This document shows positions 1 to 7,720 of a stretch of DNA of 64,000 bases, piece by piece (the stretch's first letter is position 1; the number at the start of each line of letters is the position of its first letter). The notes beneath the pieces are model-generated. The model was not told where the DNA came from and searched no databases. It worked only from the letters and a program-made list of their open reading frames with translations. Where the stretch lies: contig NZ_QUKD01000009.1 in assembly GCF_003480915.1 (NCBI RefSeq), positions 1-64,000 of the forward strand, read 5' to 3'. A program made the position numbers and the translations under genes. This stretch comes from Parabacteroides sp. TM07-1AC (GTDB lineage Bacteria > Bacteroidota > Bacteroidia > Bacteroidales > Tannerellaceae).

Positions 1-6
1 TTGCCG

Positions 7-14
7 TACCTTTG
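7..14 (+). promoter_or_regulatory. Bacteroidetes -7 promoter box for the HU gene
   Basis: TACCTTTG matches the Bacteroidetes primary-sigma -7 consensus TAnnTTTG and lies 26 bases before the HU start codon, giving a short leader. The -33 element would fall outside the window. Confidence 0.6.
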
Positions 15-40
15 TTTCGTAATCATAAAAACAAAATGTT

Positions 41-493
41 ATGGCATTAAAGTATGTAGTAAAGAAAACAGTTTTCGGTTTCGATGAAACCAAGACAGCG
101 AAGTATGTAGCCCGTCCGTTGTTGGCAGGTAGTGTTGATTATTCCGCTCTGTGCGATCAGGTAACCAAGGTAGGATTGGTGCCGCGCGGTGTAGTAAAAA
201 TGGTTATCGATGGCGTGATAGATGCCCTCGAATGGAATCTGACCAATCACCTCTCGGTGAAATTGGGGGATTTCGGAACTTTTCGTCCTGCCTTCGGCTG
301 TAAATGCCAGGAAGAAGAAAAGGATGTAACGGCGGATGTACTGCGCCACCGTAAAATCATCTTCACCCCCGGCAGTCATTTCAAAGAGATGCTGCGCAAA
401 GTCAGCATCCAGAAGTTCGATATCCCGGAAACCGACGAAACAGGCGGTTCCGGTGGCGGCAACGGCGAAGACGACCGCCCCGTAATCGAATAG
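41..493 (+). CDS. HU family DNA-binding protein (HU-HIG type)
   Basis: This is a 150-residue nucleoid-associated protein. Residues 1 to about 125 have the layout of the Bacteroidetes HU-like (HU-HIG) family: an N-terminal strand with the extra KYVVKKTVFGFDETK segment, a helix pair, and the conserved LGDFGTFRP stretch where HU proteins read LPGFGTF. The C-terminus (about 130-150) is a glycine-rich acidic tail (GGSGGGNGEDD), common in this subgroup and probably disordered. The family binds and bends DNA; what this paralog does is unknown. It appears monocistronic, with its own promoter box and a hairpin terminator after the stop. The ATG at 41 is the only sensible start. Confidence 0.9.
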   Translation: MALKYVVKKTVFGFDETKTAKYVARPLLAGSVDYSALCDQVTKVGLVPRGVVKMVIDGVIDALEWNLTNHLSVKLGDFGTFRPAFGCKCQEEEKDVTADVLRHRKIIFTPGSHFKEMLRKVSIQKFDIPETDETGGSGGGNGEDDRPVIE

Positions 494-513
494 GCTTCCC
501 CGAATAAATGAAT

Positions 514-552
514 AAAGCAGGCACGGATCGTATATCGGTTCGTGCCTGTTTT
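514..552 (+). terminator. Rho-independent terminator after the HU gene
   Basis: Arms CAGGCACG (518-525) and CGTGCCTG (541-548) pair perfectly. The stem extends by A-U pairs and is followed by a short T-run. Confidence 0.75.
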
Positions 553-790
553 GGTTAGTTATAACAGGAATGTTTCGACATTTTCGGATTCTATTCCGAG
601 AAAGTCTGTATTTTTTCGGATTTTCACATTGGATAATCTTAGAAACGGTGATCAACTCGGACTATTTTTACTAGTATGGAAAGTCGGTGTTTCTATCCAG
701 GGTTGGTATTTCTATCAAAAACGGGAAATATGGTAGGATTACCCTATTAACTTGAAAGACTTGCCTATCGTTGGGGATTATCGGAATAAC

Positions 791-798
791 TACTTTTG
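791..798 (+). promoter_or_regulatory. Promoter box for the DUF3575/DUF3868 pair; note on the 553-866 gap
   Basis: TACTTTTG is an exact TAnnTTTG match about 70 bases before the DUF3575 start, with a weak TTG 17 bases upstream. The rest of the gap (553-790) holds no convincing gene. The only other thing seen is a short direct repeat, GGTGTTTCTATC (686-697) and GGTATTTCTATC (705-716), 19 bp apart. Confidence 0.5.
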
Positions 799-866
799 TA
801 AACGTTGAAAATCTTTCTTTTTATGTAGATTTACAGGGTAGAATGAATAATATAATAATAATGTAT

Positions 867-1421
867 ATGAAAAAAGTACTTTTCCTCTTTTTGCTTTTGG
901 CAGGTATGACGAATGTCTATGGACAGAAGTTTGCGGTAAAGTCAAATTTACTTTATGATGCGACTGCTACCATTAACCTGGGGGTAGAAGTGGGGTTGGC
1001 TCAGAAATGGTCGTTGGACCTGTCGGGTAATTATAACGGTTGGATGCTGGGAGATGAAGCCCGTTTTAAACATTGGCTGATTCAGCCCGAAGCCCGCTAT
1101 TGGCTGTGTGAAAAATTTAACGGCCATTTCTTTGGCGTACATGCCCATTATGCGGATTATAATGTGGGAGGAATGAAAATTCTGGGTAAGAGTATGGAGG
1201 ATAGTCGTTATCAGGGAAGCTTGTATGGTGCAGGTTTGTCATACGGATATCAGTGGCTGCTGGGTAGCCATTGGAGTATGGAAGCTGTGATAGGTATCGG
1301 CTGGGCACATCTCGATCAGGATAAATATCCTTGTGCTGTTTGCGGAGAACGGTATGATAAGTCAAAAGATTATTTCGGTGTGACGAAAGCGGCTCTTTCT
1401 TTTATCTATTTCTTTAAATAA
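867..1421 (+). CDS. DUF3575 family outer-membrane-type protein
   Basis: A 184-residue exported protein. The start is placed at ATG 867 because it opens a clear signal peptide (MKKVLFLFLLLAG..YGQ); in-frame ATGs at 843 and 861 only add an untypical leader. The mature part begins with KSNLLYDATATINLGVEVGL, the hallmark of DUF3575, followed by alternating aromatic strands (W, Y, F) that suggest a small beta-barrel and a C-terminal phenylalanine-rich end. A cysteine pair occurs near residues 158-161 (CAVC). In Bacteroidales this family commonly sits beside DUF3868 proteins at the head of fimbrial (Mfa-like) loci; here the DUF3868 gene follows after 8 bases. Exact function is unknown. Confidence 0.8.
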   Translation: MKKVLFLFLLLAGMTNVYGQKFAVKSNLLYDATATINLGVEVGLAQKWSLDLSGNYNGWMLGDEARFKHWLIQPEARYWLCEKFNGHFFGVHAHYADYNVGGMKILGKSMEDSRYQGSLYGAGLSYGYQWLLGSHWSMEAVIGIGWAHLDQDKYPCAVCGERYDKSKDYFGVTKAALSFIYFFK

Positions 1422-1429
1422 GCAGGACG

Positions 1430-2926
1430 ATGAATAAGAAAATGAAAAATATATATATACTGGCTGCAGCGTTGGCGGTGGTTTCTCCGGCTGCAATGGC
1501 ACAGAAAGATGCACTGTCCAATGCCGTGAAAGTGGTTTGTAATGATGCGGTGCAAAAAGGGGATTCGCTTTATCTGGATGCTGTCATTACAGTGAACAGT
1601 AGTGCTGTTAAATCGTGTAAGTCGCTTGAACTGACTCCGGTGGTGGAAGCAGGCGACCGGAAAGAAGGTTTTCTTTCTGTCTTGCGTAACGGACGTATCC
1701 GCCATAAGGTGTATACCCGCGAGATCAAATTGAATAACCTGGCGGAAATACCTCATTATAGTGTGGCGAAAGTGAACAAACAGCAACCGGAAGAGGTGAT
1801 CCTTTACCAGGCTGCTATCGGCTGGGAAGACTGGATGAAACATGCGAAGATTTCGCTGGCTGCCGATCTTTGCGGCTGCGGACAGGAAGATGCCAATAAA
1901 TTATTGGTGACTGATCATATTCGTCGTCGTCCGGATGCCCGTTATGAGGTTAAACCTGTGCTGGCGTATATAACACCGGTAGCGGAAACGGAAAAACATC
2001 GTGCAGAAGTGGGTACGGCTTATCTGGATTTCCAGGTGGGTAAATCTGAGATTTTGCCAGATTTCCGGAATAATGCTTCTGAACTGGATAAGATCAACAG
2101 TACGATCCGCTCGGTGACATCGGATAAAAATATCACTCCGAAAGGGATCCTGTTGAAAGGATACGCTTCTCCGGAAGGTTCATATGCATCGAACGACCGT
2201 CTGTCGGATAATCGTGTGAAAGCATTGCGCGAATATATACGTTCAAAGAACGATTTCCCGATGAGTTTCTTTACGTTGGAAAACGAACCGGAAGACTGGG
2301 CTGGATTCAAAGCACAGGCTGAAGCCGATCAGGATATGCCGGCACGCAATGAAGTGCTCGATATTATTAACAGCGATCTGCAGCCTGACCAGAAAGAAGC
2401 CAAACTGCGTGCGTTGAAAGGGGGAGCTGCTTTCAGTTATGTATTGAAAAATATTTTCCCGTCACTGCGTCGTTCGGAATACCGTATCGATTACACGGTT
2501 CGTGAGTTTACGGTGGAAGAAGGCCGTGAGATTATCAAGACCCGCCCGCAGCAGTTGAGTCTGAGTGAAATGTTCGCCGTAGCCAACAGCTATGAAACGG
2601 GAAGCAAGGATTATAATGATGTATTTGAAATTGCTGTGCGCATGTACAGTTCTGATCCGGTGGCAAATCTGAATGCTGCTAATATCTCTATAGGAAAAGG
2701 CGATTATGCTGCTGCTAAAAATTATCTGGCGAAAGCCGGTGATTCGGCAGAAGCGATTCATGCCCGTGGTGTTTTGAAATTGATTGAGGGTGACCTCGAC
2801 GGAGCTGAGGTGTTGTTGAAAAAGGCAAAAGATGCCGGTGTGATAGGAGCAGCAGACAATTTGAGAGAATTACAGCTGAAAAGAGAGGATAATGCTCTGT
2901 TTGATAGTTTCGACGCGCATAATTGA
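1430..2926 (+). CDS. DUF3868 protein with OmpA-like domain
   Basis: A 498-residue exported protein with signal peptide ending AMAQ; ATG 1430 or 1442 could both serve. Residues about 25-130 match the DUF3868 type. Residues about 196-290 are OmpA-like: LDFQVGKSEILPDFRNN, then GYASPEGSYASNDRLSDNRVK, the peptidoglycan-contacting motif with its conserved R-A-x-x-v positions. The last 110 residues look like TPR-type helical repeats (NLNAANISIGKGDYAAAKNYL, then EGDLDGAEVLLKKA). It forms a two-gene unit with the preceding DUF3575 gene. Such pairs usually accompany fimbrillin and tip-protein genes, but none follows here. The likely role is a periplasmic or outer-membrane anchor protein; this is inference. 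Confidence 0.8.
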   Translation: MNKKMKNIYILAAALAVVSPAAMAQKDALSNAVKVVCNDAVQKGDSLYLDAVITVNSSAVKSCKSLELTPVVEAGDRKEGFLSVLRNGRIRHKVYTREIKLNNLAEIPHYSVAKVNKQQPEEVILYQAAIGWEDWMKHAKISLAADLCGCGQEDANKLLVTDHIRRRPDARYEVKPVLAYITPVAETEKHRAEVGTAYLDFQVGKSEILPDFRNNASELDKINSTIRSVTSDKNITPKGILLKGYASPEGSYASNDRLSDNRVKALREYIRSKNDFPMSFFTLENEPEDWAGFKAQAEADQDMPARNEVLDIINSDLQPDQKEAKLRALKGGAAFSYVLKNIFPSLRRSEYRIDYTVREFTVEEGREIIKTRPQQLSLSEMFAVANSYETGSKDYNDVFEIAVRMYSSDPVANLNAANISIGKGDYAAAKNYLAKAGDSAEAIHARGVLKLIEGDLDGAEVLLKKAKDAGVIGAADNLRELQLKREDNALFDSFDAHN

Positions 2927-2961
2927 TACATATACCGCGTAGAATCATGATAAATAAAGTC

Positions 2962-2969
2962 TATTTTTG
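2962..2969 (+). promoter_or_regulatory. Promoter box for the small conserved gene
   Basis: TATTTTTG matches TAnnTTTG. Its position places transcription start near 2976, which favours ATG 3008 over ATG 2984 as the start of the next gene. Confidence 0.5.
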
Positions 2970-3007
2970 CATTGGAATGATTTATGAAAAAGCATAAAAA
3001 TAATAAT

Positions 3008-3352
3008 ATGGAACATGCTGCACAAGTTGAGAACGTTCTAGTGAACGAGATCGACAACCAGAACGGGGTTCATCTCTATCTGGAAGGAAATAAATGGTGC
3101 GCCTATGAACGTTCCGCTTATTATCTGGCACAGTTAAAAGTACCGGTTGTAATAAAGAAGGAAATAGTTCGTGACGGATACGACGTCGTTTTGTTAAAAG
3201 CTTTTTTTGAAGTGGATGACATGCGTCTGCCTCTAGCTCCGAAAACAGTGTTGAAATCGGTGGCTGATGATAAGTTACTATTCCAGTTGAACGATCAGAT
3301 TGACGGTTTTCCTGAATGGAAAGCTTGTCAGCTGAATAAATTACCAGCATAA
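3008..3352 (+). CDS. Conserved hypothetical protein
   Basis: About 114 residues from ATG 3008; an upstream in-frame ATG at 2984 adds eight residues (MKKHKNNN) and cannot be excluded. There is no signal peptide or membrane segment, so it is probably cytosolic. The sequence is mixed alpha/beta, with a central VVIKKEIVRDGYDVVLLKAFFEV segment split by charged residues. It resembles short proteins often seen in Bacteroidales, but I cannot assign a function. It has its own promoter box and terminator. Confidence 0.7.
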   Translation: MEHAAQVENVLVNEIDNQNGVHLYLEGNKWCAYERSAYYLAQLKVPVVIKKEIVRDGYDVVLLKAFFEVDDMRLPLAPKTVLKSVADDKLLFQLNDQIDGFPEWKACQLNKLPA

Positions 3353-3414
3353 AAGGTGAAGCCGTGAGGCTTTGGTTAAGTATACTAAGTTGTAAAATTG
3401 AGGGTGTATTAAGT

Positions 3415-3453
3415 CCCCGGAAGTGAGTGGTTATCCTTCCGGGGCATTTTTTT
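3415..3453 (+). terminator. Rho-independent terminator after the small conserved gene
   Basis: CCCCGGAAG (3415-3423) pairs with CTTCCGGGG (3436-3444) and is followed by a long T-run. The stem also faces the 3' end of the convergent thiamine pyrophosphokinase gene but has no T-run in that direction. Confidence 0.85.
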
Positions 3454-3484
3454 TAGTTGACAGTTGATAAGTGACGGTTGACAG

Positions 3485-4123
3485 TTAGAGGGAAGGGGTT
3501 TGGAAATAGACGATTACCCGGGCTTCCGGTGAGAGGGTGAGGGTGAACTCGTTTCCCAGGGCTTCGTTGAGGCTTCCTTGCCACCAGGCTGTCAGGCGAC
3601 GGCGGGTGATGGGCCAGCGGAGACCTTCGGTGGTTATTTCGCCACAGGGGTACATCGAGAAGATGGATATTTGCTGGCCGGGGGTACAAGCCAGGGGCAT
3701 TGTTTGTTGTACGGGGACGAAGTGTCCGTAGTCGGAGAGCATTTCCACCTGTTCGAATAACGGTGCGTAGTCCATCAGTAGGGAGATATTACCGAGCGTA
3801 TGGTCTTCACGAAGTCCGGTAGCTCCCAGGATCAACAGTTTCCGGTAACCTGCAGCGTGGGCAAAACGGACTGCTTTGGTCAAGTCATTTATCTCCTGAT
3901 CTTCCACGGTATGGATGCGGTCGGCATATAGCCGGAGCATTTCCTGTGGAATACTGTCCAGATCGCCGACAATGGCTGTCGGCTCCAGTCCCCGTTCGTG
4001 CAGATTTTGTACCGCTCCGTCACAGGCAATAATAGCCGGTGCAGATTTTAAAAGCTCCAACGGTCCGGCTGTTTGCGGAAAGCTTCCGTTAGCAACCACT
4101 ACACAATCATATATTGTTTCCAT
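3485..4123 (-). CDS. thiN: Thiamine pyrophosphokinase
   Basis: A 212-residue cytosolic enzyme that transfers pyrophosphate from ATP to thiamine, making TPP directly from salvaged vitamin. Family motifs visible are VVVANGSFP near the N-terminus, IIACDGA (about 32-38), the metal-binding AIVGDLDSIP (about 50-59), DLTKAVRFA and the GATGLREDHTLGN loop. It is the last gene of the thiamine operon; its start overlaps the end of the transporter gene by 17 bases, so the two are translationally coupled. TPP-riboswitch control of the operon supports the assignment. Bacteroides researchers also use the name tnr3 for this enzyme. Confidence 0.92.
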   Translation of the reverse strand: METIYDCVVVANGSFPQTAGPLELLKSAPAIIACDGAVQNLHERGLEPTAIVGDLDSIPQEMLRLYADRIHTVEDQEINDLTKAVRFAHAAGYRKLLILGATGLREDHTLGNISLLMDYAPLFEQVEMLSDYGHFVPVQQTMPLACTPGQQISIFSMYPCGEITTEGLRWPITRRRLTAWWQGSLNEALGNEFTLTLSPEARVIVYFQTPSL

Positions 4124-4706
4124 TTGTATTTATTCCTTTCTTTTTCCAGGTATAATATCCGACAATGGCTAAAATACCGTAGCAAATGTACAAAAACATG
4201 GTAGGATATAAGCCCCGCAGATAATAAAGATAGACAGATACGAAGTTGACGATAACCCAGAATATCCAGTGCTCGATGATACGGCGTGCCAGCATCCAGG
4301 TGGCAACGATTCCGACGGAGGTGGTGAAGGCATCGCCCATCGGGATGGGAGAGTCGGTGAAATTGTGAAGTACGTAATAGAGCAGGGCGTATGTAATGAG
4401 GATAGCCGATGCTATCCCCATGAATAAAGGCCAGGTAATATGACGGTAGAAAATTGTATCATCGGAGACTTTTTCTTCAGATACGTTTTTTTTCGCGCAG
4501 GTCCATTCTTTGAAACCGTAAATACTGATGGCAACATAGTAGATATTCAGTCCCATATCAGCATATATTTTGGCAAAGAAAAAAACAAAAACGTAGACCA
4601 GTGAGGTCAGAAAGCCTACCACCCACATCGCTTTATGTTGTCTGATCTCCAGCAACAGGTAAAGGATTCCTGTGATGACACCGAAATATTCCAAAAGATG
4701 CTCCAT
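4107..4706 (-). CDS. pnuT: PnuC-family thiamine transporter (PnuT-like)
   Basis: A 199-residue inner-membrane protein with about seven hydrophobic segments and the PnuC-family start (EYFGVITGILYLLLEIRQ). PnuC proteins carry nicotinamide riboside, but members placed under a TPP riboswitch beside thiamine pyrophosphokinase are regarded as thiamine transporters (PnuT). Here the gene lies 4 bases after the TonB receptor and overlaps the kinase. Substrate identity rests on context, not on binding-site residues. The transporter moves thiamine by facilitated diffusion, with phosphorylation by the downstream kinase trapping it (family knowledge). Confidence 0.88.
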   Translation of the reverse strand: MEHLLEYFGVITGILYLLLEIRQHKAMWVVGFLTSLVYVFVFFFAKIYADMGLNIYYVAISIYGFKEWTCAKKNVSEEKVSDDTIFYRHITWPLFMGIASAILITYALLYYVLHNFTDSPIPMGDAFTTSVGIVATWMLARRIIEHWIFWVIVNFVSVYLYYLRGLYPTMFLYICYGILAIVGYYTWKKKGINTNGNNI

Positions 4707-4710
4707 TTTC

Positions 4711-6909
4711 TTAGAATTTGAATGTTACTCTTGCCATGATATTCGTACCGGCTTGTGTAAAGTAGCCGTCGTCCTTGCTGACTTCACCTCCGCTTATGTA
4801 GGTGTAGACCCAGGCATTTGTTTCGTATTTTTCGTTGAAGATGTTGTTGACACTTACATCTACACCGAGTTCCTTGATGAATTTAGGTTTGAAGACATAT
4901 CCGACACGCAGGTTGTTCACGAAGTAAGGATCGATCGAACGGTCTTTGGTGGAGGTGTTGTCGATGTACTGGCGGCCTACGAACTGTGAGTTGAAGCTGG
5001 CAGAGAATCCTTTCAGGCTGAAATTGAACATGCTATTGGCGATGATGCCGGGGGAAAAGGCGATATCGGTCGTTCCCATATATTCACTTGCCTGGCCGCC
5101 GTTATCGTAATCATCCATATAATGGGTGTAGTTTTTTATTTTGTTGCGGCTCAGGGTTGCATTTCCGTTCCAGTCCAGCCAGCGGGTGATGCTTACGCCT
5201 CCGGTCAGTTCGATACCCATACGGTAGCTGTCTTTGATATTGCTGGTCAGTGCTTCACCTATCTCGCTGATTTTACCGCTAAGGATCAGCTGGTTGTTGT
5301 AATCCATAAAATAGAGGTTGGCACCGACACGGAAACGTTCGTTGCCGAAGCTATAACCGGCCTCGTAATCGTACAGGGTCTCATGTGCGGGCCGTTCATT
5401 GGCTGCAGCCTCCGTGAAGTTGTCCCGGTTCGGCTCCCGGTTGGCAACGGAAAAAGAGATAAAAGCGTTATGGCCGCCTTTTTGGAAATTGATACCCGCT
5501 TTCGGATTAAAGAAGTTCCAGTGTTTGTCTACATCGACGTTGTCGCCGCCTTTGTCGTCACTCCCTTTAATGGTATAATGGATACCGCGGTATTGCAGGT
5601 CGAGGTATCCGTTCAAATACGGGTGAAACCGGTAGTTGCCTTTTACATAAAAGTTATAATCCAGTTTGTTTCCTCTGTTACGGTAATATTCGTAGTCCGG
5701 TTGCGGAAGTGCTTCGCCGTTCTTCACCCACATGACACGCCCGAAATGATCGCCCACATATTTGTTGACTGCAGAACCGAAGCTCATCTGAAGACGTTCG
5801 GTACGGTAGTTGGCACTGTAGACAACACCGTAGAAATCGTTGTCCAGCCATTTACGACGGACGAGGTCTGACTTGCGGATGGTGTCGCCCTGTCCGTTTA
5901 TATAAGCAGGCAGCTTGTAACTGTTGAATTTTGCGTTCCCTTTATAATCTTCGTAATATCCTTCCCCGTGTGTGTAGTGGAGGGTCAGGTTCATATTCCA
6001 CAAATCTCCCAGGCGTTGGCTTGCCATCAGGTGGTAGTTTTGTTGCCAGTAGTTGTCTGTCTGGTTGTCATAAAACTTTTTGACACCGTTTTCTTCGTAT
6101 TCCCCACAGGGGTTATAGGTACGGTCGATTTTCAGGAGAGAGGAGGGAACGCCGGTCCATGCCTGATACGTTTTTTCTATATTTCCGAATGTCTGGAAGC
6201 GGACCAGGGTGTTGTCTCCGTAATAGGTGGCGGAACCGAAATACGAATGCATGTTGGCTGTCGCCCGGTCGATATATCCGTCGCTCTGAACATTGGAGTA
6301 GCGGGCATCGAACACAAAATGGTCGTGCAGCAATCCGGTTCCCATCTTGACCGAGTTTTTCACAGTCCCAAACGAACCTCCCGAAAACGTATATTCGGCG
6401 TAAGGTTTCAGATCAGGTTTCTGTGTCTGCATAGCTACGGTGGCACCGAAAGCGGCAGCTCCGTTGGTGGATGTTCCGGCACCTCGCTGTATCTGTATAT
6501 TATCGACGGAAGAGGCGAAGTCGGACATGTTCGCCCAAAAGACGGTATGCGATTCGGAGTCGTTGACCGGTACGCCGTTGACCGTGATGTTAATACGGTT
6601 GGCATCTGTTCCGCGGATACGGAAGCCGGAATAACCGATACCTGTCCCTGCATCCGAGGTCATGATGACGGACGGAGACTGTGAGATAAGATAGGGGATA
6701 CCCTGACCGTCGTTTTTACGGTTGAGTTCGTTTTTGGATAGTTCGCTGTAAGCAACCGGAGTTCCCTTGGCTACCCGGGTGGCTGTGACGACTACCTCGT
6801 CCAGTGATAAGTCGTGTGAGATTTTTAAAGAATCGGTGAGATCCGGCTTGTTTTCCGCTGTCGCCCATGTGGCCAGTGAACCGGCAATCAATAATAATAC
6901 ACTTTTCAT
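4711..6909 (-). CDS. TonB-dependent receptor for thiamine or a thiamine precursor
   Basis: A 732-residue outer-membrane receptor. The start is ATG 6909, which opens a signal peptide (MKSVLLLIAGSLATWATAEN); the reading frame continues upstream through the riboswitch, but that part is not protein. A TonB-box-like DEVVVTATRVAKG follows, then a plug domain (about residues 55-165) with FRIRGTDANRINITVNGVPV. The remainder is a 22-strand-type barrel ending in the aromatic strand MARVTFKF. There is no STN or CarboxypepD extension, so it is not a SusC protein. As first gene behind a TPP riboswitch and ahead of pnuT-thiN, it most likely imports thiamine; this role is inferred from context. Confidence 0.88.
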   Translation of the reverse strand: MKSVLLLIAGSLATWATAENKPDLTDSLKISHDLSLDEVVVTATRVAKGTPVAYSELSKNELNRKNDGQGIPYLISQSPSVIMTSDAGTGIGYSGFRIRGTDANRINITVNGVPVNDSESHTVFWANMSDFASSVDNIQIQRGAGTSTNGAAAFGATVAMQTQKPDLKPYAEYTFSGGSFGTVKNSVKMGTGLLHDHFVFDARYSNVQSDGYIDRATANMHSYFGSATYYGDNTLVRFQTFGNIEKTYQAWTGVPSSLLKIDRTYNPCGEYEENGVKKFYDNQTDNYWQQNYHLMASQRLGDLWNMNLTLHYTHGEGYYEDYKGNAKFNSYKLPAYINGQGDTIRKSDLVRRKWLDNDFYGVVYSANYRTERLQMSFGSAVNKYVGDHFGRVMWVKNGEALPQPDYEYYRNRGNKLDYNFYVKGNYRFHPYLNGYLDLQYRGIHYTIKGSDDKGGDNVDVDKHWNFFNPKAGINFQKGGHNAFISFSVANREPNRDNFTEAAANERPAHETLYDYEAGYSFGNERFRVGANLYFMDYNNQLILSGKISEIGEALTSNIKDSYRMGIELTGGVSITRWLDWNGNATLSRNKIKNYTHYMDDYDNGGQASEYMGTTDIAFSPGIIANSMFNFSLKGFSASFNSQFVGRQYIDNTSTKDRSIDPYFVNNLRVGYVFKPKFIKELGVDVSVNNIFNEKYETNAWVYTYISGGEVSKDDGYFTQAGTNIMARVTFKF

Positions 6910-6987
6910 CCTTTTTACCTTAATGTTTAAAACCTGATAAGTGAATAGGAGAGGTGTGTTGTGTGAAGAAATATACCATTGTTTTAC

Positions 6988-7083
6988 AATTCCCTTCGTC
7001 GGCATTATCCGTAGCAGGTAATATGGGTATAATCTCAGCCTGCGGCACGTACCTGTTTGGTACGCTGCAAGCACCCCTTTGTA
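6988..7083 (-). ncRNA. TPP (thiamine) riboswitch
   Basis: Read on the minus strand, the leader carries the conserved THI-element parts in order: a GGGGTGC entry strand (near 7077), GGCTGAGA (near 7038-7030), ACCC, ACCTGC, then GGATAATGCC and GAAGGGA (down to about 6991). It lies about 80 bases before the receptor start. The class binds thiamine pyrophosphate and represses the downstream genes. The expression platform is probably within 6910-6987, but I could not settle its fold by eye. Confidence 0.95.
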
Positions 7084-7092
7084 TTCGAGTGG

Positions 7093-7124
7093 CAAAGATA
7101 GGGAAAGTTCAGAGATTGCACAAA
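7093..7124 (-). promoter_or_regulatory. Promoter of the thiamine operon
   Basis: On the minus strand, TTTG (7124-7121) is followed after 20 bases by TATCTTTG (7100-7093). This matches the Bacteroidetes consensus TTTG-(19-21)-TAnnTTTG and sits directly upstream of the riboswitch. Confidence 0.75.
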
Positions 7125-7146
7125 TTGAAAAAAAAGATTACATATG

Positions 7147-7177
7147 TTTGAAAACTCACTGATTATTTGTATATTTG
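7147..7177 (+). promoter_or_regulatory. Promoter of the rimP-nusA-infB operon
   Basis: TTTG (7147-7150), a 19-base spacer, then TATATTTG (7170-7177): a full Bacteroidetes promoter, divergent from the thiamine promoter and about 60 bases before rimP. Confidence 0.8.
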
Positions 7178-7237
7178 CGGGCGATTAAGCGAAGATGAGG
7201 AGGGGGCGGGTAGTCCCCTTCTTTTGTTCTTAACTGT

Positions 7238-7711
7238 ATGTTTATGATTGAAAAGGGCGTAATAACTCAGTTGGTTGAAGAAAAATTGGCTTCTTCCGAC
7301 AATTATTTGGTTGACGTAGTGGTTAAACCGGGAAACCTTATTATTATTGAGATTGATAATGATGAGGGAGTTTGTATTGATGATTGTGCGGAGTTGAGCC
7401 GGTATGTGGAAGAACATCTGGACCGTGAGGTGGAAGACTTTGAATTGGAAGTCGGATCGGCCGGAGTTACTTCTCCTTTTAAAGTACTTCGTCAATATGT
7501 GAAGAATATAGGAAACGAAGTAGAAATACTGCTGAAAAGTGGTGTAAAACTGGCCGGAGTTTTGAAATCGGCAGATGAAAACGGGGTGGTAGTTACTGTT
7601 GAAAAACAAGTAAAACCCGACGGAGCCAAACGTAAAGTTACTGTCCAGGAAGATCAATCCTATACATTTGATGAAATAAAATATACAAAATACCTAATAA
7701 GATTCAAGTAA
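7238..7711 (+). CDS. rimP: Ribosome maturation factor RimP
   Basis: A 157-residue cytosolic protein (ATG 7238, or 7244 giving MIEKG). It has the two-domain RimP layout: an N-terminal alpha/beta domain with the DNDEGVCIDDCAELSRYVEEHLD segment and VGSAGVTSPF at the domain junction, then a C-terminal SH3-like barrel. RimP assists 30S subunit assembly. It is first in the classic order rimP-nusA-infB, 9 bases before nusA, and has a strong promoter upstream. Confidence 0.95.
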   Translation: MFMIEKGVITQLVEEKLASSDNYLVDVVVKPGNLIIIEIDNDEGVCIDDCAELSRYVEEHLDREVEDFELEVGSAGVTSPFKVLRQYVKNIGNEVEILLKSGVKLAGVLKSADENGVVVTVEKQVKPDGAKRKVTVQEDQSYTFDEIKYTKYLIRFK

Positions 7712-7720
7712 AGAAAGATT

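Noticed and set aside
542..736. 64-codon frame after the HU gene
   Set aside because: It starts inside the terminator and shows no protein-like features.
3458..3486. Short direct repeat GTTGACAGTT near the thiN 3' end
   Set aside because: Two copies of about ten bases with no further structure; probably chance or a fragment of a common intergenic repeat.
5122..6684. Long plus-strand frames opposite the thiamine receptor
   Set aside because: Shadows of the receptor gene; no domains or start context.
6910..7095. N-terminal 62 codons of the long thiamine-receptor frame
   Set aside because: They translate the TPP riboswitch; the signal peptide starts at 6909.
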